A stretch of DNA of 45,397 nt, taken from assembly GCA_018221205.1 (NCBI GenBank), contig JAAOYF010000014.1:1-45397 (forward strand), written 5' to 3'. Both the position numbers and the translations under genes were made by a program. Under the pieces are notes generated by a model that had not been told where the DNA came from, made no database searches, and saw only the letters and a program-made list of their open reading frames with translations. Shown one piece after another: positions 7,873 through 15,199 of the stretch (the first letter of the stretch is position 1; each line of letters begins with the position of its first letter). Source of the DNA: Candidatus Woesearchaeota archaeon (GTDB taxonomy: Archaea; Nanobdellota; Nanobdellia; Woesearchaeales; WJIZ01).

Positions 7873-8576
7873 CTGATTACTTTGCTTGTCTTGGTAAGAT
7901 ACTCATCTGTTTCTCGATCATAAAGCCTTAGTTCAATCGTTTCTTCTGCACTCTGCGGATCAAAGAACGTGCTGTCAAACTTATCAATCGTCAGGCTGAC
8001 ACTTTGTCCTTTCTTGAATATCGCCAAAGACAATGCAGCCCTGATCTTATTCTCGATGACATCTGAAGAATCCTCATCATACCAGTGGACCCTGACATCA
8101 GGCTTGAAATTTTTCCACCTGTTATCCATCCTAAACTGGATGCTCGTCATCCTCGTTGGCCTGTCATTATTATCAGCATCTTTCTCATACACCATATCTA
8201 AGATGGTGAGATCAAAATTGCCTGCGAATGGAACAACAGTCCCATTGGTCTCTTCTGTCGCTTCCACAATCTCTTCAACAGCTTCAGTAACCTCTTCCTC
8301 TGGATTCGTAACTGAGTTGACCGTTATTTCAGGTTCTTCAATGACAGTGTCTGCAACAACTACCCCAGTAAGATTATTCTCTCCACAGTTCTTGTCGACA
8401 GGGTCGATATAGATGACTGCAATTAATGCAATGATGATGAGAATGTATACAGACCTCTCCAAGAACCTTTTATCCAAAGTGAGGGTGATCTTTACCTTTT
8501 TCTCAGGCTCTTCCTTCGGCTGCTCTTTAGGTCTATCAGTGCTGATATCCACGATTGAATCAAAAGGATTGCCCAT
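7869..8576 (-). CDS. Single-pass membrane protein of unknown function
   Basis: The 235-residue protein has a charged Pro/Glu/Lys N-terminal tail, one membrane segment at about residues 42-57 (SVYILIIIALIAVIYI), a Glu/Val/Thr-rich flexible linker to about residue 115, and a C-terminal domain with alternating hydrophobic residues that looks like a beta-sandwich. Orientation is probably N-in with the C-terminal domain outside. I do not recognise a family. It is a single gene with a TATA box (ATTTAAAT) about 31 bp before its ATG. The C-terminal WKNFKPDVRVHWYDEDSS stretch may help a profile search. Confidence 0.7.
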   Translation of the reverse strand: MGNPFDSIVDISTDRPKEQPKEEPEKKVKITLTLDKRFLERSVYILIIIALIAVIYIDPVDKNCGENNLTGVVVADTVIEEPEITVNSVTNPEEEVTEAVEEIVEATEETNGTVVPFAGNFDLTILDMVYEKDADNNDRPTRMTSIQFRMDNRWKNFKPDVRVHWYDEDSSDVIENKIRAALSLAIFKKGQSVSLTIDKFDSTFFDPQSAEETIELRLYDRETDEYLTKTSKVIS

Positions 8577-8600
8577 TTTCGTATTTTTTAATGCATATCT

Positions 8601-8613
8601 TCTATTTAAATAT
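8601..8613 (-). promoter_or_regulatory. TATA box for the membrane protein gene at 7869-8576
   Basis: Minus-strand ATATTTAAATAGA is centred near 8607, about 31 bp before ATG 8576. Confidence 0.45.
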
Positions 8614-8646
8614 TTGCATACTGGTATAGTCTATGCTATATCAAAA

Positions 8647-9324
8647 TCACAGCTCAATGATTTTCCCTTTTCTGCCGACGTTGATGACTTTTGTCTTGCC
8701 GACAATCTCCTCGATACCCTCTGCTTCATGCACATGGGAGCAAAGCAGGATATCCGGCTTGAATGTCGTGAGTGCTTTCTTCACACCAGTGCTTCCTGGA
8801 AAGAATTTCGTGAATTTCTCCATCTTCGTGCCTTCAGGATGCACGTGTGTCACCATGATCTTCTTTTTGAGGTATTTTATCTTGTCATAGCCTTTGTTCA
8901 ATAGCCCAAACATCTCCTCCTCGGGAATTTGGAACAGGCCTATGTTAGCTCCGCCAGCGCCAAAGATGCCCACTTCTTTATATTTGACAGAATAGCCATG
9001 GATATTTTTCGCATCATAGAGTTCTGCAAGAAAATCAGCTGTTGCGATAGTCTCATGATTGCCTGGAATAAGCAGCACTTTCTCCCCTCTTTTGACAAAC
9101 GGCCCGACAATACCTTCTGTGCTCTGTTCCATCATCGTCAGATCGCCGCAAAGGATGACTAGATCGACTTTCTCTTTCTTAGCCCTGACAGCAAGCTTCT
9201 CAGCAAGAGATCTATCACCATGTAGGTCTCCAGCCGCAAGTATTTTCAATTTTTTATGAGGATGGAGGCTTGTAGAACTCTGTTCTATATTGTCTCCAGC
9301 AGCAAGAATCTTTAATTTTTTCAT
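8647..9324 (-). CDS. Metallophosphoesterase (calcineurin-like) with a duplicated N-terminal segment
   Basis: This 225-residue protein carries the metallophosphoesterase metal motifs in order: GDLHGD at about 32-37, LCGDLTMME near residues 58-66, GNHET near residue 92, then THVHPEG and CSHVHEAEG. It probably hydrolyses phosphoesters; the substrate is unknown. The N-terminus is odd: KKLKILAAGD occurs at residues 2-11 and again at 24-33, a 22-residue period, with the two DNA copies differing mainly at silent sites. Normal family members start at the second copy. The gene follows the Sua5-like gene by 6 bp, indicating an operon. Confidence 0.87.
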   Translation of the reverse strand: MKKLKILAAGDNIEQSSTSLHPHKKLKILAAGDLHGDRSLAEKLAVRAKKEKVDLVILCGDLTMMEQSTEGIVGPFVKRGEKVLLIPGNHETIATADFLAELYDAKNIHGYSVKYKEVGIFGAGGANIGLFQIPEEEMFGLLNKGYDKIKYLKKKIMVTHVHPEGTKMEKFTKFFPGSTGVKKALTTFKPDILLCSHVHEAEGIEEIVGKTKVINVGRKGKIIEL

Positions 9325-9330
9325 CGGAAC

Positions 9331-9903
9331 TTATCTTTTCTTGACGACCGGCTCATCACCAGTAAGGTCAACAACAGTAGAAGGTCTTCCCTTTTTCTCA
9401 TCTTCATAGATCGCAAAAGCCATCTGCTTCGCGATATCAGGATGCAGGTCATCGATAGAAGTCATGAAGTCTTTACCTGACTTGTTGGCAGAGGTTGTGA
9501 CGCAAGGTCTTCCTAATCTCTCGACAGCTTCGCTGAACCAATGGTCAGGGATCCTCACCCCAAGTGTATCGAAATCACAATTCACATTAGGTGCGATGCA
9601 TTCTTTATTTTTCAGCTTAAGGATCAATGTATAAGGCCCAGGCAGTTTATTGACCCATTCTTTTGCCTTGCCATTGATATCACAATTGGTATAGATCCAA
9701 TCTTTGCTGGGAGCGATGACAGAGAAAGGGCTCTCATGCCTCTCCTTCACTTTTCTGATATTCTTGACAGCAGCCTCATGGGTGGCATCACAGCCTATAC
9801 CGTAGATAGTATCCGTCGGATGGATGAATAATACTCCATCTTCTATATTCTCTCTGAGATCATCAAACCCCACATTGAACTCATCTTTAGTCAGGACGTT
9901 CAT
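9331..9903 (-). CDS. Sua5/YrdC-family protein (threonylcarbamoyl-AMP synthase-like)
   Basis: YrdC-domain proteins make threonylcarbamoyl-AMP for the t6A modification of ANN-decoding tRNAs. The 190-residue protein is a stand-alone YrdC domain without the Sua5 extension. Visible signatures are FIHPTDTIYGIGCDA at about residues 27-41, VKERHESPFSVI at about 52-63, GPYTLILK, LGVRIPDH and TTSANKSGKDF. It starts 26 bp after a TATA box and is followed by the metallophosphoesterase in the same operon. A YciO-like relative with another role cannot be excluded. Confidence 0.85.
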   Translation of the reverse strand: MNVLTKDEFNVGFDDLRENIEDGVLFIHPTDTIYGIGCDATHEAAVKNIRKVKERHESPFSVIAPSKDWIYTNCDINGKAKEWVNKLPGPYTLILKLKNKECIAPNVNCDFDTLGVRIPDHWFSEAVERLGRPCVTTSANKSGKDFMTSIDDLHPDIAKQMAFAIYEDEKKGRPSTVVDLTGDEPVVKKR

Positions 9904-9923
9904 ACTAGCACAAAATAGGAAGC

Positions 9924-9936
9924 GATTTAAAAATGT
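9924..9936 (-). promoter_or_regulatory. TATA box for the Sua5-like operon
   Basis: Minus-strand ACATTTTTAAATC is centred near 9930, about 26 bp before ATG 9903. Confidence 0.5.
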
Positions 9937-9968
9937 TGCTGTTCAGACAAAAGAAAAAATTATAGAAA

Positions 9969-10076
9969 TTATAAGGCTCCCATATAGCCGATCATAAATC
10001 CTTCTTCTGCAGAGTTGATCTCATCATCCTCTCGCAGCCCATAGATAGCTTCCTCATCATAAAACTCCTCTTCCAT
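9969..10076 (-). CDS. Small acidic protein (35 residues) behind a strong Shine-Dalgarno site
   Basis: Two adjacent ATG codons follow the minus-strand SD sequence GGAGGTGAGC at 10080-10089. The second ATG (10076) sits 7 bases after GGAGGT, the same spacing as in the small ORF upstream, so it is preferred; the first would add one Met. The product starts EEEFYDEEAIYGLRED and ends EGFMIGYMGAL, very acidic and probably helical. I recall short acidic proteins of this shape in Woesearchaeota-type genomes. Most first genes in this window lack an SD, so this one is notable. It overlaps the upstream small ORF by 20 bases in another frame. Confidence 0.65.
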   Translation of the reverse strand: MEEEFYDEEAIYGLREDDEINSAEEGFMIGYMGAL

Positions 10077-10155
10077 CATGCTCACCTCCTAGTGTCAAAT
10101 TCCGTATCTGTTGGAAACAGAGGTTCCGTATCGTATCATGGCTCAAGTCTATCAT
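10057..10155 (-). CDS. Possible 32-residue leader peptide with its own Shine-Dalgarno site
   Basis: On the minus strand GGAGGT at 10163-10168 lies 7 bases before ATG 10155. The frame encodes MIDLSHDTIRNLCFQ followed by a Gly-rich end and stops at TGA 10057-10059, inside the start of the next small ORF. The overlap suggests that translating one affects the other. It may be a regulatory leader peptide, not a stable protein. No family recognised. Confidence 0.45.
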   Translation of the reverse strand: MIDLSHDTIRNLCFQQIRNLTLGGEHDGRGVL

Positions 10156-10162
10156 AGTGAAT

Positions 10163-10202
10163 ACCTCCGGACAAGCAGGAAGGGGGTTTCTCCTGCTTAT
10201 CC
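10163..10202 (-). promoter_or_regulatory. 5' leader hairpin abutting a Shine-Dalgarno site
   Basis: Minus-strand arm GGATAAGCAGGA (10202-10191) pairs over 12 bp, one G-U pair included, with the arm at 10180-10169 around the loop GAAACCCCCT. The SD GGAGGT (10168-10163) begins at the very next base after the stem. The C-rich loop could also pair with the GGGT just upstream, giving an alternative fold. This is a plausible expression switch for the two small ORFs. Confidence 0.5.
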
Positions 10203-10225
10203 TTACCCTAAATCATGGCCAAGCT

Positions 10226-10240
10226 CATTTATATATCTCA
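10226..10240 (-). promoter_or_regulatory. TATA box for the structured leader and small ORFs
   Basis: Minus-strand TGAGATATATAAATG is centred near 10232. Initiation near 10206 would start the RNA just before the hairpin, giving a leader of about 50 bases. Unlike most genes here this transcript is not leaderless, fitting its SD sites. Confidence 0.55.
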
Positions 10241-10323
10241 CACACCCAAGAACAATGTCCAGTGCAAGTGCACAATGACCAATAGTGAAGAATTTGAAGG
10301 AATTAAACCTTAATCCTCTGTCC

Positions 10324-10346
10324 TGTGGTAAACTATATATACCACA
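10324..10346 (+). promoter_or_regulatory. TATA box inside an inverted repeat before the acylphosphatase gene
   Basis: TGTGGTA (10324-10330) and TACCACA (10340-10346) form a perfect 7-bp dyad around AACTATATA, which contains the TATA box about 27 bp before ATG 10364. A protein bound here would block TBP, so this reads as a repressor operator. Confidence 0.5.
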
Positions 10347-10363
10347 ACAACTATCGAAAAACT

Positions 10364-10636
10364 ATGAAGCGCGTAAAGATAATTGTCCAGGGCAGCGTTC
10401 AGGGCGTCTTCTTCAGATATTTCATCCAAAAGAATGCCTCCTCATTAGGCCTAAAAGGTACCGTAAAAAATCTAGATAATGATAAAGTAGAGATCATAGT
10501 AGAAGGAGAAGAGAACAGACTGAAAGCATTGATTCAACTCTGCCAGCAAGGACCTCCAGCTGCAGAAGTGGAAAAAGTAGATGTTGAATACCAAGATTAT
10601 GAAGGCAATCTCGAAGATTTCTCAGTGGATTATTAG
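10364..10636 (+). CDS. acyP: Acylphosphatase
   Basis: Acylphosphatase hydrolyses acyl phosphates such as carbamoyl phosphate. The 90-residue product shows the full signature: VQGSVQGVFFRYF with phosphate-binding loop and catalytic Arg18, then GTVKNLDNDKVEIIVEGEE with catalytic Asn36. The upstream extension of the frame is not needed; the ATG at 10364 fits both the usual N-terminus (KRVKIIVQG) and the TATA spacing. The stop overlaps the convergent cdc6 stop by 4 bases. Confidence 0.92.
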   Translation: MKRVKIIVQGSVQGVFFRYFIQKNASSLGLKGTVKNLDNDKVEIIVEGEENRLKALIQLCQQGPPAAEVEKVDVEYQDYEGNLEDFSVDY

Positions 10637-11703
10637 AAATCAGCCAACGTTTTGGTTCTTTCTTTATACTCGACAATCGTCGTATTGCCTCCCTCGCCGG
10701 TGCTTTTCGTCAGGTTAACAAAGCCTTGCTCTTCCAATGCTTTAATCTTCCTCTGAAACGTCTTGTATACAGACTTCCCACCCGCTTCAGTATATAATCT
10801 AAACAGCTCTCCTATCTTTTTCTTAGAGTTCTTCTTCACGATGCTCAGGATGACTTTATCTTCATTTTTCAGGTCAGTGCTTCGAAGAGTCTCAAACTCA
10901 TCTCTTTTAGCAAGAGATTCCTTAGCATGGTCTGAAGTTATTTTTCGGGAAGCTTTGTTCTCCGCAGCATCTCCACAGTCTTTCAATAAATGGATACCGA
11001 CGCGAACATCTTGTAAGCTTGCAGCCTTTTGAACGACCATCTCAAATGCTTCGGTCTCCCAGACATCAGGAAAAAAAGCATATTCAAGCCTCTGCTTCAA
11101 TATGCCAGACATCTCATCAACATTATAGGGCTTGAATTCAATCAGCTCTGGCATCAATCTTGAGGTGATCCGATCGTCCATACCTTCTAAGTAAGTCCGG
11201 TAATTCGTGATTAAGATGATCGTCTTCCGGTAGATATCCTCCAGAAGGGTATAGATGAAATCACTATCTTCAGCTTTGTCGATCTCATCAAACACAAAAA
11301 CAACCTTTCTCTTGTTCAGCTGCTTCACGATCTCCTTGAACAATTCATCAGTCTTCTTATTCTGTGTAAAACGATAGCCAAGCTGCTCACAGATCTCAAT
11401 GACAACTTTATAGCTGGTATTCTTCTGCCAGCAATTGACATAGATAGGGATGATATCATCACTCTTCTCCTCAAGCTCTTGCAAGACCTTTTTGCAGGCA
11501 ACAGTCTTGCCCACTCCAGGAAGGCCATGGATAAGCAGATTCTTCCCATTTCTGTCAGAAAACAATGGTTGGACCGCAGCAGCAACTCTTCGCTGTTCCC
11601 CCTCTCTATAAGGGATGATCTTCGGGACAAATGCAAAGTCCAGAGCATCGATATTCTTGAACAGACTCTCATCCGCTTTCAATATCTTATCAAACACACC
11701 CAT
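10633..11703 (-). CDS. cdc6: Orc1/Cdc6-type replication initiator ATPase
   Basis: Cdc6/Orc1 binds archaeal origins and helps load the MCM helicase. From ATG 11703 the protein is 356 residues: Walker A GLPGVGKT at 60-67, Walker B VFDEID ending near residue 142, sensor-1 region LITNY, the sensor-2 region RVGIHLLKDCGDAAE, and a C-terminal winged helix (about 270-350) ending LADF. An ATG four codons earlier exists (11715), but the TATA box centred near 11730 predicts transcription from about 11704, which favours the 11703 start and MGVFDKIL. Only 31 bp separate it from the next gene, so no origin-like array is visible beside it. Confidence 0.88.
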   Translation of the reverse strand: MGVFDKILKADESLFKNIDALDFAFVPKIIPYREGEQRRVAAAVQPLFSDRNGKNLLIHGLPGVGKTVACKKVLQELEEKSDDIIPIYVNCWQKNTSYKVVIEICEQLGYRFTQNKKTDELFKEIVKQLNKRKVVFVFDEIDKAEDSDFIYTLLEDIYRKTIILITNYRTYLEGMDDRITSRLMPELIEFKPYNVDEMSGILKQRLEYAFFPDVWETEAFEMVVQKAASLQDVRVGIHLLKDCGDAAENKASRKITSDHAKESLAKRDEFETLRSTDLKNEDKVILSIVKKNSKKKIGELFRLYTEAGGKSVYKTFQRKIKALEEQGFVNLTKSTGEGGNTTIVEYKERTKTLADF

Positions 11704-11723
11704 AGAAACAAGCATATCTCAAT

Positions 11724-11738
11724 GGTTTTTATAGTTAA
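11724..11738 (-). promoter_or_regulatory. TATA box for cdc6
   Basis: Minus-strand AACTATAAAAACC is centred near 11730, 27 bp before the chosen cdc6 ATG and only 15 bp before the alternative upstream ATG. It overlaps the 3' end of the zinc-ribbon gene. Confidence 0.5.
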
Positions 11739-12094
11739 CGATGAAAGCTTCTGCCGCCGCATTTATGGCAGAACTTGTCAAAGTGCCTCATCACTGCTCC
11801 ACAATGTGAACAATATTTTACATTCTTGCCATGAGGCTGCTTAGGAGGATGATGCTCATGCACAGCATGCTGGTGATGCTGTCCTTTCTGGGAATAATTC
11901 TCTTTTGCCACTTTTGGCTTTGATCGCATCCCGGAAAACATCCGAAAACTGCCGAACAGAAGAAAACCAGCACCGACCCAGATGAACAGCATGAACTTCT
12001 GGACATCTAAGGACTCATTGACCGTGCCAACATAATAGGAAAAGCCGATAAGAAACGCTCCGACAAGCGCGAAAATGCTCCCAGGAATTCTCAT
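11735..12094 (-). CDS. Two-pass membrane protein with C-terminal zinc ribbon
   Basis: The 119-residue protein has two membrane segments (about 5-24 and 36-52), a basic His-rich linker (HQHAVHEHHPP, around residues 74-84), and a C-terminal zinc ribbon with Cys95-x2-Cys98 and Cys109-x2-Cys112 (CSHCG and CHKCGG). The His-rich linker could itself bind metal. Such zinc-ribbon/TM proteins are common in archaea without assigned roles. A TATA-like ATTTAAACT lies about 27 bp before the ATG, overlapping the end of serS. Confidence 0.75.
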   Translation of the reverse strand: MRIPGSIFALVGAFLIGFSYYVGTVNESLDVQKFMLFIWVGAGFLLFGSFRMFSGMRSKPKVAKENYSQKGQHHQHAVHEHHPPKQPHGKNVKYCSHCGAVMRHFDKFCHKCGGRSFHR

Positions 12095-12119
12095 ATCCTT
12101 GTCTAAGAAAAAGCCTTAT

Positions 12120-13382
12120 TTAAACTTTTTTAATGCCGTTCATGTAGGGACGCAGCACTTTCGGAATAACGACGCTCCCATCTTTCTGTTGAAAATTCTC
12201 AATAATTGCCCGTAAGGCTCGAGAAGTCGCAATCGCAGTGCTATTCAGTGTATATACATACTCTTTTTCAGCACCCTTCTTATACTTGACATTCAATCTG
12301 ACTGCCTGATAACTTGTACAGTTTGAACAGGAAACTGCTTCCCTATATCTTTTCTCTCGGGGCATCCACACTTCCAGGTCATATTTTTTAGCAGCGACAA
12401 TGCCTATGTCTCCAGTACAGATATTCACGATCCGATAAGGCAGTTCCAATGCCTTGAACAGTTCCTCAGCATTCCCTATGAGCTCTTCAAAATGCTCCCA
12501 GGAATCCTCTGGCTTGCAGAAGATGAACTGCTCGACTTTATTGAACTGATGCACCCTGAACAGCCCCTTAGTATCAAGACCATGGCTGCCTATTTCCCGT
12601 CTGAAACAGGCACTCACTCCAGCATATTTGACAGGCAGCTTTTCAATAGTTTCATCCATGAATAATGCACCGATAGCATGTTCAGATGTCGCAATAAGAT
12701 ACAGGTCATCATTATCGATCTTATACATGACTTTCTCAAAATCCTCCAGGTCAGTTACTCCTTCATAAGGCTTTCTCCGCAGCATGAAAGGCGGCTCAAC
12801 TAACGTATATCCTTTCTCAACAAGGGAATCGATAGCGAATTTCTGCAATGCCAATTCAAGCAATTTGATCTTATCTTTCAGATAGTAGAAGCCGGCTCCG
12901 CTCACCATGGCAGCTTTCTTGAAATCAGCCTGATCGTTCTTCTCAAGCCATTCCCCATGGCTTATGAGCTCGAAATCATGCTCTTTTTTCTTCCCTACTT
13001 CTCTGATGACTTCATTTTCAGTATCATCCTTGCCTATGGGGACGCTTTCATGTAATATATTAGGCAGCCGCATCCTTTTCCCTTTGATCTCTTGAGCAAG
13101 CTTCCCGCTTTTTTCCTCTAAACTCTTGATCTTTTCAGGGATGGATTTAGCTTCAGCTAATTTCTCAGAGATATCCTTGCCAGCTTTCTTCAGTTCATTG
13201 ATATCTGCAGTGAGCTTGTTTCGGGTATGCCTTAATTTCTGGGATTCCTGCAATAATTCCCGATAAGAAGCATCTTTTGTGATGATCTCATCTACCCAGG
13301 AGAGCTTTTCATTGTCCCCTCTCTTCTCAAGATCCTTGCGAATGATCTCAGGATGCTCCCGGATAAATTTCATGTCAAGCAT
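12120..13382 (-). CDS. serS: Seryl-tRNA synthetase (class II, common type)
   Basis: SerRS charges tRNA-Ser, one of which is encoded in this window at 17523. The frame is open upstream, but the start at 13382 (MLDMKFIREHPEIIRKDLEKRG region) gives a normal 420-residue enzyme and lies 26 bp after a TATA box. Residues about 30-105 form the long antiparallel coiled coil that grips the tRNA variable arm. The catalytic core shows motif 2 (ACFRREIGSHG, then RVHQFNKVEQF) and motif 3 (SRALRAIIENFQQKDG). It is of the bacterial/archaeal common type, not the rare methanogen type. Confidence 0.95.
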   Translation of the reverse strand: MLDMKFIREHPEIIRKDLEKRGDNEKLSWVDEIITKDASYRELLQESQKLRHTRNKLTADINELKKAGKDISEKLAEAKSIPEKIKSLEEKSGKLAQEIKGKRMRLPNILHESVPIGKDDTENEVIREVGKKKEHDFELISHGEWLEKNDQADFKKAAMVSGAGFYYLKDKIKLLELALQKFAIDSLVEKGYTLVEPPFMLRRKPYEGVTDLEDFEKVMYKIDNDDLYLIATSEHAIGALFMDETIEKLPVKYAGVSACFRREIGSHGLDTKGLFRVHQFNKVEQFIFCKPEDSWEHFEELIGNAEELFKALELPYRIVNICTGDIGIVAAKKYDLEVWMPREKRYREAVSCSNCTSYQAVRLNVKYKKGAEKEYVYTLNSTAIATSRALRAIIENFQQKDGSVVIPKVLRPYMNGIKKV

Positions 13383-13399
13383 ATCTGGCAACAATCCCA

Positions 13400-13436
13400 C
13401 GTAGTTTATAATCTTTTTCCAAAATATTAATAAACC
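13400..13436. promoter_or_regulatory. Divergent promoters for serS and the pilin-like gene
   Basis: Minus strand: GATTATAAACTAC centred near 13408, 26 bp before serS ATG 13382. Plus strand: AATATTAATAAACC centred near 13432, about 35 bp before ATG 13467. The plus transcript would carry a roughly 10-base leader including GGGG at 13461-13464, a weak SD-like site. Confidence 0.45.
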
Positions 13437-13466
13437 GCTCTTCCTGATTACTATAAAAAAGGGGAA

Positions 13467-14558
13467 ATGATGAAGAAAGCGCAGCAAGCTGTAGAGTTTC
13501 TTATGAATTACGGTTGGGCCCTAATCATATTCCTCCTCATTGTTGCAGTATTGACTTACGCAGGGGTCCTTAACTGGGCATTCCTCTCTCCCCGCACATG
13601 CATCTTTCCAGCAGGCATCTCATGCCGGGATTTCGAGATCAGGCAGACAGATGACGAGATAGCCATCGCCTTCAAGAACAGTTTAGGTGCGGATATAACA
13701 GATGTCTCTATCTTCATTCCAGGGTGCGTCGGTGACGGCCCTCTGCTCAACATCAAGAACGATGATAGATTCATAGGCATCATGACAGACTGCCCTGTAA
13801 CAGATGGGGTGGTGGATACTCCTGCCTTCGTGAGATATACCAATATCCAATCAGGCCTCACCTTCACTGTAGAAGGGCACCTCCAGACCCGGGTCGGCTG
13901 GGGCAAGCAGTCCTCTTCCATAGGTAATGATCCAGTGAGCTGTCCGGTCCCCTTACCAGTATGTAGAGACGGAAACATAGAAGATAACGCCTGCATCTTC
14001 ACCTTCACTCCTGAAAGTCAGAACCACCCAGCATGCACAGAAGTATGCGACGGCAGCGGTAATTGTGTAGAGTGCACCACAAAAACGCACTGCGCAACAA
14101 AATTTATCGGAACAGATGACAATTGGGAATGCATTGATTACACTTGTGTACCAGTTCCATTAGCACAAGGCGAGATACTGTCTGTGACCATACAAGGAGC
14201 CGCTGATCATTGGTTCTCAGGAGTAGAACCGTTCCAGCAAAACTGGAAAGATTTTGGATATGCAGTGTTTGTGACTGAACAAGCTGCAGGTTGCTTAACA
14301 GGCTCAAATTGTGGGACAATTGAAGAGATTCGAACTACCTGCTGGAACGACTGCCCAGTTGATTCAGGCCAGGACTGCATGCAGATCGCTGCAACAATAG
14401 CAGAAACACCTTTTACAGAAGCAGTATGCGCTGGAACAGGTTTCGGTCCTGCCAATGCCAATACAAAACAAGACTGTACGCTCAACGAAGAATATTTCAT
14501 CTATGAAAATCCCTGCGCATGCTTTGTAGCATGGGAAAAGCCCTGGTTGTGTCCATAA
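13467..14558 (+). CDS. Pilin-like secreted protein with class III signal peptide and Cys-rich C-terminal region
   Basis: The N-terminus KKAQQAVEFLMNYGWALIIF is a class III (type IV pilin-like) signal: short basic leader, cleavage expected near A-QQ, Glu at mature position 5, then a hydrophobic helix to about residue 35. Cleavage would be by an archaeal prepilin peptidase and the helix would pack in a filament or hold the protein in the membrane. Residues about 36-140 look beta-rich. The C-terminal part has many Cys residues (for example CRDGNIEDNAC and CDGSGNCVEC), suggesting disulfides outside the cell. At 363 residues it is long for a simple pilin. ATG 13470 is an equal start candidate. The stop overlaps the next start (TAATG). 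Confidence 0.8.
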   Translation: MMKKAQQAVEFLMNYGWALIIFLLIVAVLTYAGVLNWAFLSPRTCIFPAGISCRDFEIRQTDDEIAIAFKNSLGADITDVSIFIPGCVGDGPLLNIKNDDRFIGIMTDCPVTDGVVDTPAFVRYTNIQSGLTFTVEGHLQTRVGWGKQSSSIGNDPVSCPVPLPVCRDGNIEDNACIFTFTPESQNHPACTEVCDGSGNCVECTTKTHCATKFIGTDDNWECIDYTCVPVPLAQGEILSVTIQGAADHWFSGVEPFQQNWKDFGYAVFVTEQAAGCLTGSNCGTIEEIRTTCWNDCPVDSGQDCMQIAATIAETPFTEAVCAGTGFGPANANTKQDCTLNEEYFIYENPCACFVAWEKPWLCP

Positions 14559-15199
14559 TGAACAAAGAACTCGTTGAAAAGATCCGGAAACAGCTGAGAG
14601 AGGGAAAATCTCAGAGTGAGATAAAATCTAACTTTGTACATAGAGGGAACGACATCCTTCAGGTAGAGTCAGCAATTAGCGACGCACTTTTTCGGAATAG
14701 GATAATGGAGGCTGAGGCCCATCCGAAACATGTAAGCAAGAAACTCCTGATGGTAGCATTGATATTGCTTCTTGGCGTCACATTGTTCCTTCAGACAGAT
14801 ACGATCAGAGAAGAGGATCCATTGGAGTTTCTTAATGAGACATTCACGGATCGCGATACTCCTCTCACCGAAGAAGAGATAGGGGAGCTTAAGGAAAAAG
14901 GTATCGATGTTTCACTCTTGGCGAGATTAGGGGGAGATAGCAGCGACTCAATCGATCCGAGGGCTGAAGTAAGATGGTGTACAACAAATGCAGTCTGGAC
15001 AGACCCCATAGTAGATTCAGATGATCCATTGATTGTTCGAGGTTTTGTGGCCTATGGCACAACAAATATCTGCCACGCTTCCCCGGATAAGGCCCCTAGG
15101 CTGGGATATTATTTCACCAAAAACAATAATTTCATCTGGGAGCTCCGCATGATTGACGGCGGTCTTGACAAATTCCAGATCAAACCTTTACTTTCTTAA
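14558..15199 (+). CDS. Single-pass membrane protein coupled to the pilin-like gene
   Basis: Starting at ATG 14558, which shares a base with the preceding TAA, the product is 213 residues. Residues 1-50 are a charged helical cytoplasmic region (ELVEKIRKQLREGKSQSEI), residues 62-79 a membrane segment (KLLMVALILLLGVTLFL), and the remainder an acidic linker and a small outside domain with two Cys (WCTTNAVW and TNICHASP) that may form a disulfide. The frame is open upstream, but the overlap strongly favours this start. Co-transcription suggests a role with the pilin-like protein. It ends convergently with the transglutaminase gene, overlapping 12 bases. Confidence 0.7.
   Translation: MNKELVEKIRKQLREGKSQSEIKSNFVHRGNDILQVESAISDALFRNRIMEAEAHPKHVSKKLLMVALILLLGVTLFLQTDTIREEDPLEFLNETFTDRDTPLTEEEIGELKEKGIDVSLLARLGGDSSDSIDPRAEVRWCTTNAVWTDPIVDSDDPLIVRGFVAYGTTNICHASPDKAPRLGYYFTKNNNFIWELRMIDGGLDKFQIKPLLS

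Noticed and set aside
11704-11734. Replication origin beside cdc6
   Set aside because: The gap is only about 31 bp and holds the cdc6 TATA box; no origin recognition repeats or unwinding element are visible.
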